This document shows, piece after piece, positions 8,033 through 16,491 of a stretch of DNA of 64,000 nucleotides. The DNA lies in assembly GCF_002803155.1 (NCBI RefSeq), contig NZ_NNBP01000038.1, forward strand, positions 25,118-89,117. The letters are read 5' to 3'. The position numbers and the translations under genes were made by a program. The notes under the pieces are model-generated. The model made no database searches, was not told the DNA's origin, and was given only the letters and a program-made list of their open reading frames with translations. The first letter of the stretch is position 1. The number at the start of each line of letters is the position of its first letter. The DNA is from Streptomyces sp. CB02959. Lineage in GTDB: Bacteria > Actinomycetota > Actinomycetes > Streptomycetales > Streptomycetaceae.

Positions 8033-10632
8033 TGATCAGCGAACTCCACTTCTGGCAGGGCGAGTTCATCGCCGAGACCGAGGCGGCCGAACGCCTCGCC
8101 GAGCTGCCGGACCTCGTCCGACGCGCCCTGGCGGAGCCGCTGTCCACCGAGACGGTCCTGATCGCCTGCGACACCGTCAGCCGCGCCCTCCAGCAGCCGC
8201 ACAGCGACGTCCACACCCGACTCCTGGCCCAACTGACCGGCCCCGCAGGCGCGACACCCCCCGATCCCGAGGAGGCCGCCGCCACCCTCGCCGAACTCGC
8301 GGACGCCCTCGCCCGCCCGGCCCTGGAGCGCAAACTCCGGCGCGAACTCGGCGGCCCGCGCCCGGAGCGGTTCACCCGCCCCGACGCCCGCGAGACCGTC
8401 TACGAGGCATGGGCCCCGGTGGGTCTGCTCGTCCACATCGCCCCCGGCAACGCGGCCGCGGTCGCCTCGCTGAGCGTGGTGGAGGGCCTCCTCGCCGGCA
8501 ACGTGAACGTGCTGAAGACCAGCAGCAGCGACACCGCGCTCGCCCCGCACCTGCTCGCCGAACTGGCCGCCGCCGACCCCACCGGAGCCGTCGGCCGCCG
8601 GATCGTCGCACTGCGCTTCCCGTCCAGCCGACAGGACCTGATGCGGCTGATGTGCGAGCCCGCCGACGCGGTGGCCGTGTGGGGCGGCGAGGACGCCGTG
8701 CGGGGCGTCGCGGCCCTCGTCCCGCCCGGCTGCCGGCTCGTCGAATGGGGCCACAAGATCTCGTTCGCCTACCTGACCCGCGAGGCCGCCACGGACCGGG
8801 CCGCCCTCACCGCGCTCGCCTCCGACGTCTGCCGGGCCGAGCAGCAGGCGTGTTCCAGCCCGCAGGTCGTCTACCTGGACGTCGAACCGGACGCCGAGCC
8901 GGACACCCAACCGGACGGTGCCGCCCCGGTCGCCGCCACCCGCGAGGCGCTCTTCGCCTTCGCGGAGCAGTTCGCCGCCGTACTGGACGAGGTCTCCGCC
9001 AAACACCCCGGCCCGCGCGGCGCGGACGACGCGGCCGAGCAGGCCGAGATCACCACCACCGAACTGGTCGCCCGGGCCGAGCAGCACCTCGGCCTGACCA
9101 AGGTCCTCACCGCCGACGACGGGAGCTGGCGGGTCCTCGCCGACACCCGCCCGGCCCTCACCGCCTCCCCCCTCCACCGCACCGTCTGGATCAAACCCCT
9201 GCCCCGCCGCGACATCCTCGCGACCCTGCGGCCCATGCGCCGCTACCTCCAGACCGCCTCCGTGGCCGGCACCCGCGCCGACATCGCCCAGCTGTCCCGC
9301 ACGCTCATCGCCGCCGGCGTCCAGCGGATCACCCCGCTCGGCGCCATGCTCGACAGCTACCACGGCGAACCCCACGACGGCGTCTACGCCCTCCAGCGCT
9401 ACAGCCGACGGGTAAGCGTCCAGGCCACCGGCGCCGAATTCGCCACCACCCCGTGCCTGGACGACCTGATCGCCCCCACCGCCCCGCCCGCCGCGCCCAC
9501 CGGCCCGCTGATGGACAAGGCGGCGGCCCAGGCCCGACTGAGCTCCCTCGCACCGCACCACGCCCAGCTGTACTTCCGCAGCGGAGGAACCACCGGCACG
9601 CCGGCCCTGTCCGTCTTCACCTGCGACGACTACGACACGCAGATGCGCGCGTCGGCGCACGGCCTGCTCGCCGCGGGCTTCGACCCGGCCCACGACCGCG
9701 CCGCCAACCTCTTCTACAGCGGCAGCATGTACGGCAGCTTCATCAGCTTCTTCTCCATCCTCGAACGCCTGGGCGCCACCCAGATCCCGATGGCCGCCGG
9801 CCCCGACCACGAGGCGATAGCGGAGGCCCTCGTCGAGTACCAGGTGGACACCCTCTTCGGGATGCCGTCCTACCTGTGGCAGCTGTTCCACACCCAAGCC
9901 GAGCGACTGCGGTCCTACGGCGGCATCCGCAAGGTGTTCTACGGCGGTGAGCACTTCACCGCCGAACAACGCCGCATCCTCACCGAGACCTTCGGCGTGC
10001 AGGTGATCCGCTCCGCCGCCTACGGAAGCACCGACCTGGGCCCGCTCGGCTACCAGTGCACCCACGCCCGGGGCACCGAACACCACGTCCTGACCGACCT
10101 GCACACACTGGAGATCCTCGACCCGCAGGAGGACCGCCCGGTACCCCAGGGCCAGCCGGGCAGGCTCGTCTTCACCACCCGCACCAGGGCAGGCCAGCAC
10201 CTGGAGCGCTACCAGATCGGCGACCTGGGCCGCGCCGTCGACGGGGTGTGCCCCTGCGGTAGCCACACCCCGCGCATCGAACTCCTCGGCCGCTACGGCG
10301 AGGTGTTCCGCATGGGCACCTACCACTTCAACTACCGCCGCTTCACCCAGGTCGCCGAGGAACACCTCCAGTACCGCGGTGAGCTGCAACTCGTCCTGAC
10401 CAACGAGACCGGCCGCGAACACCTCACCGTCCGCCTCGACGACCGCTACGCCCCCGAACCGGACACCGCCCGCACGGCACTGCTGGCCCACATCCCCGAA
10501 CTCGGCTCCGCGGTCGGCCCGGAGGCCCTCCTGACCTGCACCGTCGAAACCGCCCCCACGCCCGCCTTCGAACGCACCCCCACCAGCGGCAAACTCCGCA
10601 CCGTCATCGACCGCCGGACGCCGACCGCCTGA
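8032..10632 (+). CDS. LuxC-like acyl reductase fused to a PaaK-like adenylating domain
   Basis: 866 residues with two domains. Residues 1 to ~490 are LuxC-like (aldehyde-dehydrogenase fold): APVGLLVHIAPGNAAAV, a substrate loop VEGLLAGNVNVLKTS, and the candidate catalytic Cys274 within AEQQACSSPQVVYLD. Residues ~500-866 are a second PaaK-like ligase with YFRSGGTTGTPALSVF (about 514-529) and GDLGRAVDGVCPCGSH. LuxC reduces an acyl thioester to aldehyde with NADPH. LuxC proteins are normally ~480 residues, so the fused ligase is unusual and implies an in-cis acyl donor. The ATG shares one base with the LuxE stop (TGATG); AAGGGA lies just upstream. Confidence 0.8.
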   Translation: MISELHFWQGEFIAETEAAERLAELPDLVRRALAEPLSTETVLIACDTVSRALQQPHSDVHTRLLAQLTGPAGATPPDPEEAAATLAELADALARPALERKLRRELGGPRPERFTRPDARETVYEAWAPVGLLVHIAPGNAAAVASLSVVEGLLAGNVNVLKTSSSDTALAPHLLAELAAADPTGAVGRRIVALRFPSSRQDLMRLMCEPADAVAVWGGEDAVRGVAALVPPGCRLVEWGHKISFAYLTREAATDRAALTALASDVCRAEQQACSSPQVVYLDVEPDAEPDTQPDGAAPVAATREALFAFAEQFAAVLDEVSAKHPGPRGADDAAEQAEITTTELVARAEQHLGLTKVLTADDGSWRVLADTRPALTASPLHRTVWIKPLPRRDILATLRPMRRYLQTASVAGTRADIAQLSRTLIAAGVQRITPLGAMLDSYHGEPHDGVYALQRYSRRVSVQATGAEFATTPCLDDLIAPTAPPAAPTGPLMDKAAAQARLSSLAPHHAQLYFRSGGTTGTPALSVFTCDDYDTQMRASAHGLLAAGFDPAHDRAANLFYSGSMYGSFISFFSILERLGATQIPMAAGPDHEAIAEALVEYQVDTLFGMPSYLWQLFHTQAERLRSYGGIRKVFYGGEHFTAEQRRILTETFGVQVIRSAAYGSTDLGPLGYQCTHARGTEHHVLTDLHTLEILDPQEDRPVPQGQPGRLVFTTRTRAGQHLERYQIGDLGRAVDGVCPCGSHTPRIELLGRYGEVFRMGTYHFNYRRFTQVAEEHLQYRGELQLVLTNETGREHLTVRLDDRYAPEPDTARTALLAHIPELGSAVGPEALLTCTVETAPTPAFERTPTSGKLRTVIDRRTPTA

Positions 10633-10651
10633 TCCTCCAACGGCGGCGGAC

Positions 10652-10678
10652 GGGGGCGCGGCACCGCGTCGCGCCCCC
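10652..10678 (+). terminator. Hairpin after the LuxC operon
   Basis: A perfect 9-bp stem GGGGGCGCG / CGCGCCCCC with a 9-base loop begins 20 bp after the operon's stop. No U-run follows, as is usual in high-GC actinobacteria. Confidence 0.6.
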
Positions 10679-10689
10679 CACCGCACCGT

Positions 10690-10965
10690 GGGCCGGGAAG
10701 GCCCGGGCGGTGACGTACGCGGCCGTACCGGCCACGGCGACGGCCAGCCATTCCCCACGGCCGTCCAGGGCGACCAGCGCGATCAGCAGCAGGGCGTACC
10801 AGGAATAGCCGGGGCTGAGGAGCAGGAAGGCGCTTCCGGTCACCAACAGGGCGCCGCGACGGCCAGCACAGGCAGTGCCCAGGCACCCGGCAGGACCAGC
10901 TGGAGCAGTGCGTACCGGCTGGTCCTGGCCGGACCGTCGCGGTAGCCCTGCCGCGGCGTCGCGGG
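10690..10965 (-). pseudogene. Remnant of a polytopic glycosyltransferase (GT87/mannosyltransferase-like)
   Basis: Two adjoining minus-strand frames together read like the C-terminus of a polyprenol-phosphate-dependent sugar transferase. First comes SRYALLQLVLPGAWALPVLA (about 10925-10860), then, after a shift of frame near 10855, LLLSPGYSWYALLLIALVAL and the following helix to about 10700. No start or N-terminal part exists upstream because the exporter gene is already at 11000. I infer a decayed fragment left by rearrangement. Family assignment rests on the PGYSWYALLL pattern only. Confidence 0.5.
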
Positions 10966-10999
10966 GGCGGCGCACGTCGGACAGGGCGCCCGGCTGCCG

Positions 11000-12616
11000 C
11001 TACTCGTCGGAGAGCGTGAGACTCGGGACCCGCCAGGCCGCGATCAGGAAGGCGACCAGGGTCACCGCGGCGCCGGTGAGGAAGACCAGGCGCATCGAGG
11101 ACACGTAGCCCTGGAGGAAGGGCAGCGCCGCACCGGGGTCGAGGGCGCGGAGGAAGGCGGAGTCCTGGAGTTCGAGGGCGCCGCCCGGGCGCAGGACCCC
11201 CGCCAGGGCGTGCGCGTTGTCGGGCCGGGCCAGCAGCCGGCCGTAGGCGGGGTCGTGCCGGGCCGCGGCGAGCCGGTCGGCGATGTGGCCGGCCGCCGTG
11301 CTGAACAGGATCGACAGGAAGGCCGCGGTGCCGATCGTGCCGCCGTTGGAGCGGAAGAAGTTCACCGATGCGGTGGCCGCGCCCATGTCGGTGCGGGGTA
11401 TCTCGCACTGCGCGAGCGTGGTCAGCGTCTGCATCGACGCGCCGAGCCCCGCGCCCATCAGCGCCATGCCGACCATCGCCTGCCACAGCGGGCTGTCCTC
11501 CCGCAAGGTGGCGAAGACGAGCATCGCGGCGGTCAACGAGCCCGCACCGGCGACGAGATGGACCTTGAACCGGCCGGTGCGGGCGATCAGCCGCCCCACC
11601 AGCAGTGTGATCGCGAGGTTCGCGGCGACCGTGGGGAGGGTGGCCAGACCGGCCGCCATGGGCGTCATGCCGCGGACGAGCTGGAGGTAGAGCGGCAGCG
11701 TCGTCATCGCGCCGAACATGCCGATGCCGACGACGAAGTGCAGCCCGACGCCGAGCCGGAAGGTGCGGATGCGGAACAGGCGCAGCGGTATCAGTGCGGC
11801 GTCCCCCATCCGTCGCTCCACCACGACGAACGCGACGAGGCCCAACCCGCCTATCGCGTAGGCCAGCAGCGCCTGCGGCGCGTCCCATCCCCAGGTGCGT
11901 CCCTGTTCGGCGACGGTCAGCAGCGGCACCAGTCCGACGGTGAGGGCGAGCGCGCCGGGGTAGTCGAGCCGGTGCCGCACCGGTTGGTGGGGGAAGCGCA
12001 GCACGCGGACGATCGCCACGGCGGCCGCGACGGCGAGCGGCACGTTGATCAGGAAGATCCAGCGCCAGCCGGCGATGCCCAGCAGCGTGGCCCGGTCCGC
12101 GAACGCGCCGCCCACCAGCGGGCCGACGATGCTGGCGCCGCCGAAGACGGCCATGAAGTAGCCCTGGTAGCGGCCCCGTTCGCGCGGGGTGGTGATGTCG
12201 GCCACTATCGTCATCGCCAGGGATATCAGTCCCCCGCCGCCGATGCCCTGGACCGCGCGGAAGGCCGCGAGTTCGTAGATCGATCCGGCCGTGCCGCACA
12301 GCAGTGAGCCGGCCGTGAACAGGGCGATCGCGGCGAGGTACACGGGCCGGCGGCCGTGGATGTCGGAGAGCTTGCCGTACAGCGGCGTCGCGATGGTGGC
12401 GGTGATGAGGTACGCGGTGGTCACCCATGCCTGGGACGTCAGCCCGTGCAGGTCGTCGGCGATGGTCCGCAGAGCGGCGGCGACCACCGTCTGGTCCAGT
12501 GCCCCGAGGAACATGCTGAGCACCAACCCGGACATGACGGCGGTGATCTGCCGGTGGCTGAGCCGCGCGGGTGCGTCCCCGGCCGTGCCCTGTTGTCGGG
12601 CGTCGGAGAAGGTCAC
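11000..12616 (-). CDS. DHA2-family (14-TM) multidrug MFS exporter
   Basis: 538 residues with about 14 hydrophobic segments. Family hallmarks are LGALDQTVVAAALRTI in TM1, LSDIHGRRPVY (motif A) and a motif C region GPLVGGAFADR. These define the EmrB/QacA drug:H+ antiporter group in the cytoplasmic membrane. The start is taken as GTG 12616 because AAGGA lies about 8 bp upstream; longer frames add an Arg/Pro-rich stretch without a site. It lies on the same strand as the glycosyltransferase and UDP-glucose dehydrogenase genes, so it may export a glycosylated compound. Confidence 0.85.
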   Translation of the reverse strand: MTFSDARQQGTAGDAPARLSHRQITAVMSGLVLSMFLGALDQTVVAAALRTIADDLHGLTSQAWVTTAYLITATIATPLYGKLSDIHGRRPVYLAAIALFTAGSLLCGTAGSIYELAAFRAVQGIGGGGLISLAMTIVADITTPRERGRYQGYFMAVFGGASIVGPLVGGAFADRATLLGIAGWRWIFLINVPLAVAAAVAIVRVLRFPHQPVRHRLDYPGALALTVGLVPLLTVAEQGRTWGWDAPQALLAYAIGGLGLVAFVVVERRMGDAALIPLRLFRIRTFRLGVGLHFVVGIGMFGAMTTLPLYLQLVRGMTPMAAGLATLPTVAANLAITLLVGRLIARTGRFKVHLVAGAGSLTAAMLVFATLREDSPLWQAMVGMALMGAGLGASMQTLTTLAQCEIPRTDMGAATASVNFFRSNGGTIGTAAFLSILFSTAAGHIADRLAAARHDPAYGRLLARPDNAHALAGVLRPGGALELQDSAFLRALDPGAALPFLQGYVSSMRLVFLTGAAVTLVAFLIAAWRVPSLTLSDE

Positions 12617-12695
12617 GTGTGGTCCTTGGGGTGGGCGGTTGGGGTTTCGAAGGGGCCGGGGGACGGGGCGTGGCTCCCGTCCCCGGCACATTGGA

Positions 12696-13910
12696 CTACC
12701 GGCTACCGGCGAGCCCTTCCAGGTCACCGACGGCGTGCTCGACGCCCGGCAGCGTCAGCATCGCCAGTTGCGCCGACCGGGCGCGCGACCGCGGTGCCGG
12801 GTCGGCGAGGAGCTTGCGGCAGGTGTCCGCGATGCCGGCCGCGCTGCGGTCGGTGAGGTGGCGGCCCAGGCCCAGCTCCTCCACGCGGTCCGCGTTGGCG
12901 TACTGGTCCCCGAAGTGCGGCAGGACCGCCAGCGGCGTGGCGGTGCGCATCGCCTCGCGGATGCTGTTGAAACCGCCGTGGGTGAGGAAGAGGTCGACGG
13001 ACTCCAGCAGCAGCGGCTGCGGGACCCTTTCGACGACGCGCACGTGGTCGGGCAGCCCCGTGGTGTCCAGCGACATCCCGGACGTCGACACGACGACCGT
13101 GCAGTCGTCGAACTCCGCCAACGCCTCCGTTATCGTGCGCAGGCTCTCGCTGCCGTCCGGCATCTCGACGGGCAGCGGCACGGACCGGCCGCCGTTGCGG
13201 GCGTGCAGGACCGGGAGGGCGGTGCCGATGGCGGCGTACACCAGCGGCCGGTCCGTGGGCAGTTCGGCCGCCCACTCGGGCAGCACGCCGCGGCGTTCGA
13301 CGTCCACCGTCTGCCGGTAGGCCCACGTCTGGGGCAGGTGCTGGGCGAAGGAGAAGGCGGACGGTACGTAGTCGACGCGACCGTGCGCGACGACGGACAG
13401 CGGGTCGTCGTGCACGGGCAGGTCCAGCTCCGCGCGCCGCTCGTTGAGCTGGGGGAGCACCTGCACGGGGTCCAGGATGTTGCTGAAGCCGGAGGGCGTC
13501 GGCAGCTGCGGAACGCCCAGCAGCTCTGCGGTGAGCACGGCACCCATGTCCATGCCGTCCCGCAGGATCAGATCGGGGCGGAAGTCACGGGCGAGGGGCA
13601 GCAGGATGTCCAGGTGCGTTTTGACGCCCGGTCCGGCCACGCTGCGCAGCATCAGGCGGTTCAGCTCCGCCATTCGCTCCGCCTCGTCGGTGGTTGCCTG
13701 GAGGTCGGCGAGGTAGGGCGCCAGTCCGGCGGTCGGGTCGAATTCCGGTAGGACGGCCCGTACTTCGACGTCGTCGTCGCGGAAGACGGGGGCGAGGACA
13801 TCGGTGGTGACCACCAGCACCTGATGTCCGGCCTCGGCCAGGGCGCGCAGGAGGGGCAACTGGGCACGCCCGTGGGAGGGGCTGCCGAGCGTGGTGCACA
13901 GAACCTGCAT
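12696..13910 (-). CDS. GT1-family UDP-sugar glycosyltransferase (MGT/OleD-like)
   Basis: 404 residues with the GT-B layout of antibiotic glycosyltransferases. The N-terminal acceptor lobe starts MQVLCTTLGSPSHGRAQLPL. The C-terminal donor lobe contains the UGT signature region LTHGGFNSIREAMRTATP with LPHFGDQYANADRVEELGLG. These enzymes move a sugar from UDP- or dTDP-sugar to a small-molecule acceptor, often to inactivate a macrolide or similar drug. The neighbouring UDP-glucose dehydrogenase suggests UDP-glucuronate as donor, which is inference. It sits 79 bp before the exporter on the same strand. Confidence 0.82.
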   Translation of the reverse strand: MQVLCTTLGSPSHGRAQLPLLRALAEAGHQVLVVTTDVLAPVFRDDDVEVRAVLPEFDPTAGLAPYLADLQATTDEAERMAELNRLMLRSVAGPGVKTHLDILLPLARDFRPDLILRDGMDMGAVLTAELLGVPQLPTPSGFSNILDPVQVLPQLNERRAELDLPVHDDPLSVVAHGRVDYVPSAFSFAQHLPQTWAYRQTVDVERRGVLPEWAAELPTDRPLVYAAIGTALPVLHARNGGRSVPLPVEMPDGSESLRTITEALAEFDDCTVVVSTSGMSLDTTGLPDHVRVVERVPQPLLLESVDLFLTHGGFNSIREAMRTATPLAVLPHFGDQYANADRVEELGLGRHLTDRSAAGIADTCRKLLADPAPRSRARSAQLAMLTLPGVEHAVGDLEGLAGSR

Positions 13911-14030
13911 GGCGGGAGCCTTTCTCTAGGAATTTCTTCGATGCTGGGGACGGGGAGGGCAGACGGCCGGCCGACCCGAGCGGTCAACGGACCCGTCGGG
14001 GCACGAGCGGAACGCCGGCCGCCCCACGTT

Positions 14031-15350
14031 TCACGCCACCCGGGCCGGTGCCGCCGTGCGTCCGATGCCCCGCCAGTTCAGCCCGGCCCGGGCGAGCCGG
14101 TCGGCGTCGAGCAGGTTGCGGAAGTCGTGGACCTCGTGGCCGGCCATCCGTGCGGCGATCGCGGCCCAGTCGAGGTCGCGCAACTCGGGCCACTCGGTGA
14201 GGACGACGCAGGCCGCGGCCCCGTCTGCCGCCCGCACCGGATCGTCGACGAGCTCGACAAGATCGCTCAGGTCGGGCCGCTCCTCGCGCAACGCCGGGTC
14301 GAACGCCGTGAGTTCGGCGCCCCGTTCACGCAGCAGCCGGGCGACGGCGAGCGCGGGCGAGTCGCGCAGGTCGGAGGTGCCGGCCTTGAACGTCAGGCCG
14401 TACAGGGCGATGCGTACGCCGCGCAGGGAGCCGTCGGTGCTGCCGCACGCGGCGGTGACCCGCTCGACGAGCCGGCGCTGGTGGGTGACGTTGGTCTCGA
14501 TGGTGGCGCTGAGCAGGGGGAAGTCGACGCCGGCCTGGTCGCACGCGGTCAGCAGGGCGTGGGTGTCCTTGGGCAGGCAGGAGCCGCCCCAACCGGGCCC
14601 GGGCCGCAGGAACGCGGAGCCGATCCGCGGATCGCGCCCGATGCCCTCGGTGACGTCGCTGATGTCCGCGCCGAAGCGCTCGCAGACGGTGGCGAGGTTG
14701 TTGGCGAAGGACAGCTTCATCGCGAGGAAGAAGTTCGCCGCGTACTTGGTCAGTTCGGCACTGGCCGGATCGGTGAGCACCAGGGGAGCGTCGAGTCCGG
14801 CGTACAGGTCGGCCACCCGCCGGGCCGCGTCCTGGTCGGCGGCGCCGATCACGATGCGGTCGGGGTGCAGGAAGTCGTGGACGGCGCGGCCCTCGCGCAG
14901 GAACTCGGGATTGCTGACCACCGCCACGTCCGCCCGATCCAGCAGCGCGGCGACGCGCTCGCTGGTGCCGACCGGCACGGTGGACTTGTTGACGACGACG
15001 CAGCCGGTGGGCAGTACGTCGCGGATCTGGTCGGCGACGGCCTCCACGGCGGCGAGGTCGGCCGCACCGCCCGCACCCATGGGCGTGGGCAGGCACAGGA
15101 ACACCACCTCGGCCTCGGCGACGGCTGCCGCGGTGTCACCGGTGAACTCCAACAACCCGGCGTCCAGGGCGTCTCGGACGGTCCCGGGCAGGTCGGGTTC
15201 GAGGATGTCGACCCGGGCTTGGCGCAGCCGCTCGACCTTGTGCGGGTCGGCGTCCGCGCACACCACCCGGTGGCCGAGCGAGGCCAGGCAGGCGCCGGTG
15301 GTCAGTCCGACGTATCCGGTTCCGATCACGGCAACGCGTCGAGCAGGCAC
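14031..15350 (-). CDS. UDP-glucose 6-dehydrogenase
   Basis: 439 residues, normal for the family. It starts with the NAD-binding loop VAVIGTGYVGLTTG and carries the catalytic thiol at Cys258 in GGSCLPKDTHAL. It oxidises UDP-glucose to UDP-glucuronic acid with two NAD+. The gene is first in a same-strand series with the glycosyltransferase and exporter. In the 120 bp before the glycosyltransferase I see no clear terminator. Use in cell-wall or capsule synthesis is possible, but there are no polysaccharide genes nearby. Confidence 0.9.
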   Translation of the reverse strand: MPARRVAVIGTGYVGLTTGACLASLGHRVVCADADPHKVERLRQARVDILEPDLPGTVRDALDAGLLEFTGDTAAAVAEAEVVFLCLPTPMGAGGAADLAAVEAVADQIRDVLPTGCVVVNKSTVPVGTSERVAALLDRADVAVVSNPEFLREGRAVHDFLHPDRIVIGAADQDAARRVADLYAGLDAPLVLTDPASAELTKYAANFFLAMKLSFANNLATVCERFGADISDVTEGIGRDPRIGSAFLRPGPGWGGSCLPKDTHALLTACDQAGVDFPLLSATIETNVTHQRRLVERVTAACGSTDGSLRGVRIALYGLTFKAGTSDLRDSPALAVARLLRERGAELTAFDPALREERPDLSDLVELVDDPVRAADGAAACVVLTEWPELRDLDWAAIAARMAGHEVHDFRNLLDADRLARAGLNWRGIGRTAAPARVA

Positions 15351-15493
15351 AGCAGATCACCATTTCCGATCGTGGGGGGTGCATGCGTGCGGCGGCTGTG
15401 GCGGTGCGCGGGTCGGCGCGCGCCGCCGCGCCGCGCGGGCGACCTGGCACGGGCCGAACCCGTCGGCACCGTCCCGGTATGGCAAGCACTCAA

Positions 15494-15558
15494 GTCATCA
15501 ATCGTTGAACTGGTTCAGGTATGTCATGTGGCCCGAAAAGAAGTCAACGATTGATGAC
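15494..15558. promoter_or_regulatory. Paired 15-bp inverted repeats between ugd-like gene and TetR gene
   Basis: GTCATCAATCGTTGA (15494-15508) and its exact reverse complement (15544-15558) flank a 35-bp AT-richer spacer. Each arm is itself an imperfect palindrome (10 of 14 positions of the inner 14-mer match its reverse complement), which suits two repressor dimers. The site lies in the divergent interval and is the obvious candidate operator for the adjacent TetR protein. Confidence 0.65.
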
Positions 15559-15642
15559 ATTGGCCGGTGACTTTGAGACAGCCGCCGCAGACTGGAACAT
15601 GGGCTCATGACGCACGGGGCGCGACGACGGAGGTGCAGTGAC

Positions 15643-16431
15643 GTGACGGGAGTGCAGAACGGGCGGACGGCAAAGGTGGTGGCCCGTAGGCGCTCGGCCT
15701 CGGCCACCCGCACCGCGCTCAGGGCCGCCGCGTCCTTCCGCTTCGGCAAGTACGGCTACGAGGGCACCAGCGTGCGCGACATCGCGGGCGACGTCGGGGT
15801 GGACGCCGCGCTCGTCTACCGCTACTTCGGCTCGAAGGAAGCACTGTTCAACGACGTGGCCTGCATGGGCAAGATGTTCGAGCCGCTGCTCCAGGAGCCG
15901 GTCGAGGCGATCCCCGACTGGTTCTGCGCGCTGCTCGCGGGCGCGCCGACGGAGGGCGACTTCCCGCACCCCGTGCTGTCCGTGTTGCGCTCCAACGGCC
16001 GCGACGAGGCGGTGGGGCGGCTGCGCGAGGACTACACGGAGGTGTTCTCCAATCGACTGGCCGCGCGTCTCGGCGGCGCCGACGCGGCCCTGCGCGCGGA
16101 ACTCCTGGCGGCCTGGATGCTCGGCACCAGTCTGATGCGCACGGAGATCCGCTCCCCCGCCCTGGCATCGGCTTCGGACGCCACTCTGGAGCAGTACCTG
16201 CGGGCCGGCATCGAGGTCCTGCTGGCCCCGGCCGCGGAGCACGGCGACGCCGGGTCGGCCGCCGCCGCGGACGGCGAGTGCCCCGCGACGGCGCGCATCC
16301 CCGGCTGCGCCGACGGCCACGAAGAGCCCGACGGGCCCGCGGGGAGCGAGGCGCACGAGGGCTGCGTCCGCGACCGCGCGGAACGCTTCAACGGCAGTTG
16401 TCCCGACAACTGCCCGATTGGCCGGGACTGA
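15643..16431 (+). CDS. TetR-family regulator with Cys-rich tail
   Basis: 262 residues. The N-terminal helix-turn-helix reads FGKYGYEGTSVRDIAGDVGVDAALVYRYFGSKEALF, a standard TetR DNA-binding domain; the ligand domain is not recognisable in detail. GTG 15643 is favoured because GGAGG lies 9 bp upstream, while the in-frame ATG 15607 has no site. The last ~55 residues form an acidic extension with five cysteines (around CPATARIPGC and CVRD...CPDNC), unusual for TetR. Divergent to the UDP-glucose dehydrogenase, which it probably controls through the inverted repeats at 15494-15558. Confidence 0.8.
   Translation: MTGVQNGRTAKVVARRRSASATRTALRAAASFRFGKYGYEGTSVRDIAGDVGVDAALVYRYFGSKEALFNDVACMGKMFEPLLQEPVEAIPDWFCALLAGAPTEGDFPHPVLSVLRSNGRDEAVGRLREDYTEVFSNRLAARLGGADAALRAELLAAWMLGTSLMRTEIRSPALASASDATLEQYLRAGIEVLLAPAAEHGDAGSAAAADGECPATARIPGCADGHEEPDGPAGSEAHEGCVRDRAERFNGSCPDNCPIGRD
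16393..16414. terminator. Hairpin inside the end of the TetR gene
   Basis: Perfect 9-bp stem GGCAGTTGT / ACAACTGCC with a 4-base loop, overlapping the last codons of the TetR gene and lying between two convergent genes. Likely a bidirectional terminator. Confidence 0.5.
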
Positions 16432-16491
16432 CCGGCGCCGCCCCGCGCCCGCCGTTCACCACCCGCGCCCCGTACGCCCCCCTACGGCCCG

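Noticed and set aside
7834..10758. 974-codon open frame on the minus strand opposite the LuxC-PaaK gene
   Set aside because: It is the antisense shadow of a high-GC coding region. Its translation is Gly/Val/Arg-rich with no domain, while the plus strand carries clear LuxC and PaaK motifs.
10446..12689. 747-codon minus-strand frame overlapping the DHA2 exporter
   Set aside because: Its translation is low-complexity Arg/Pro. The exporter frame carries the real membrane segments.
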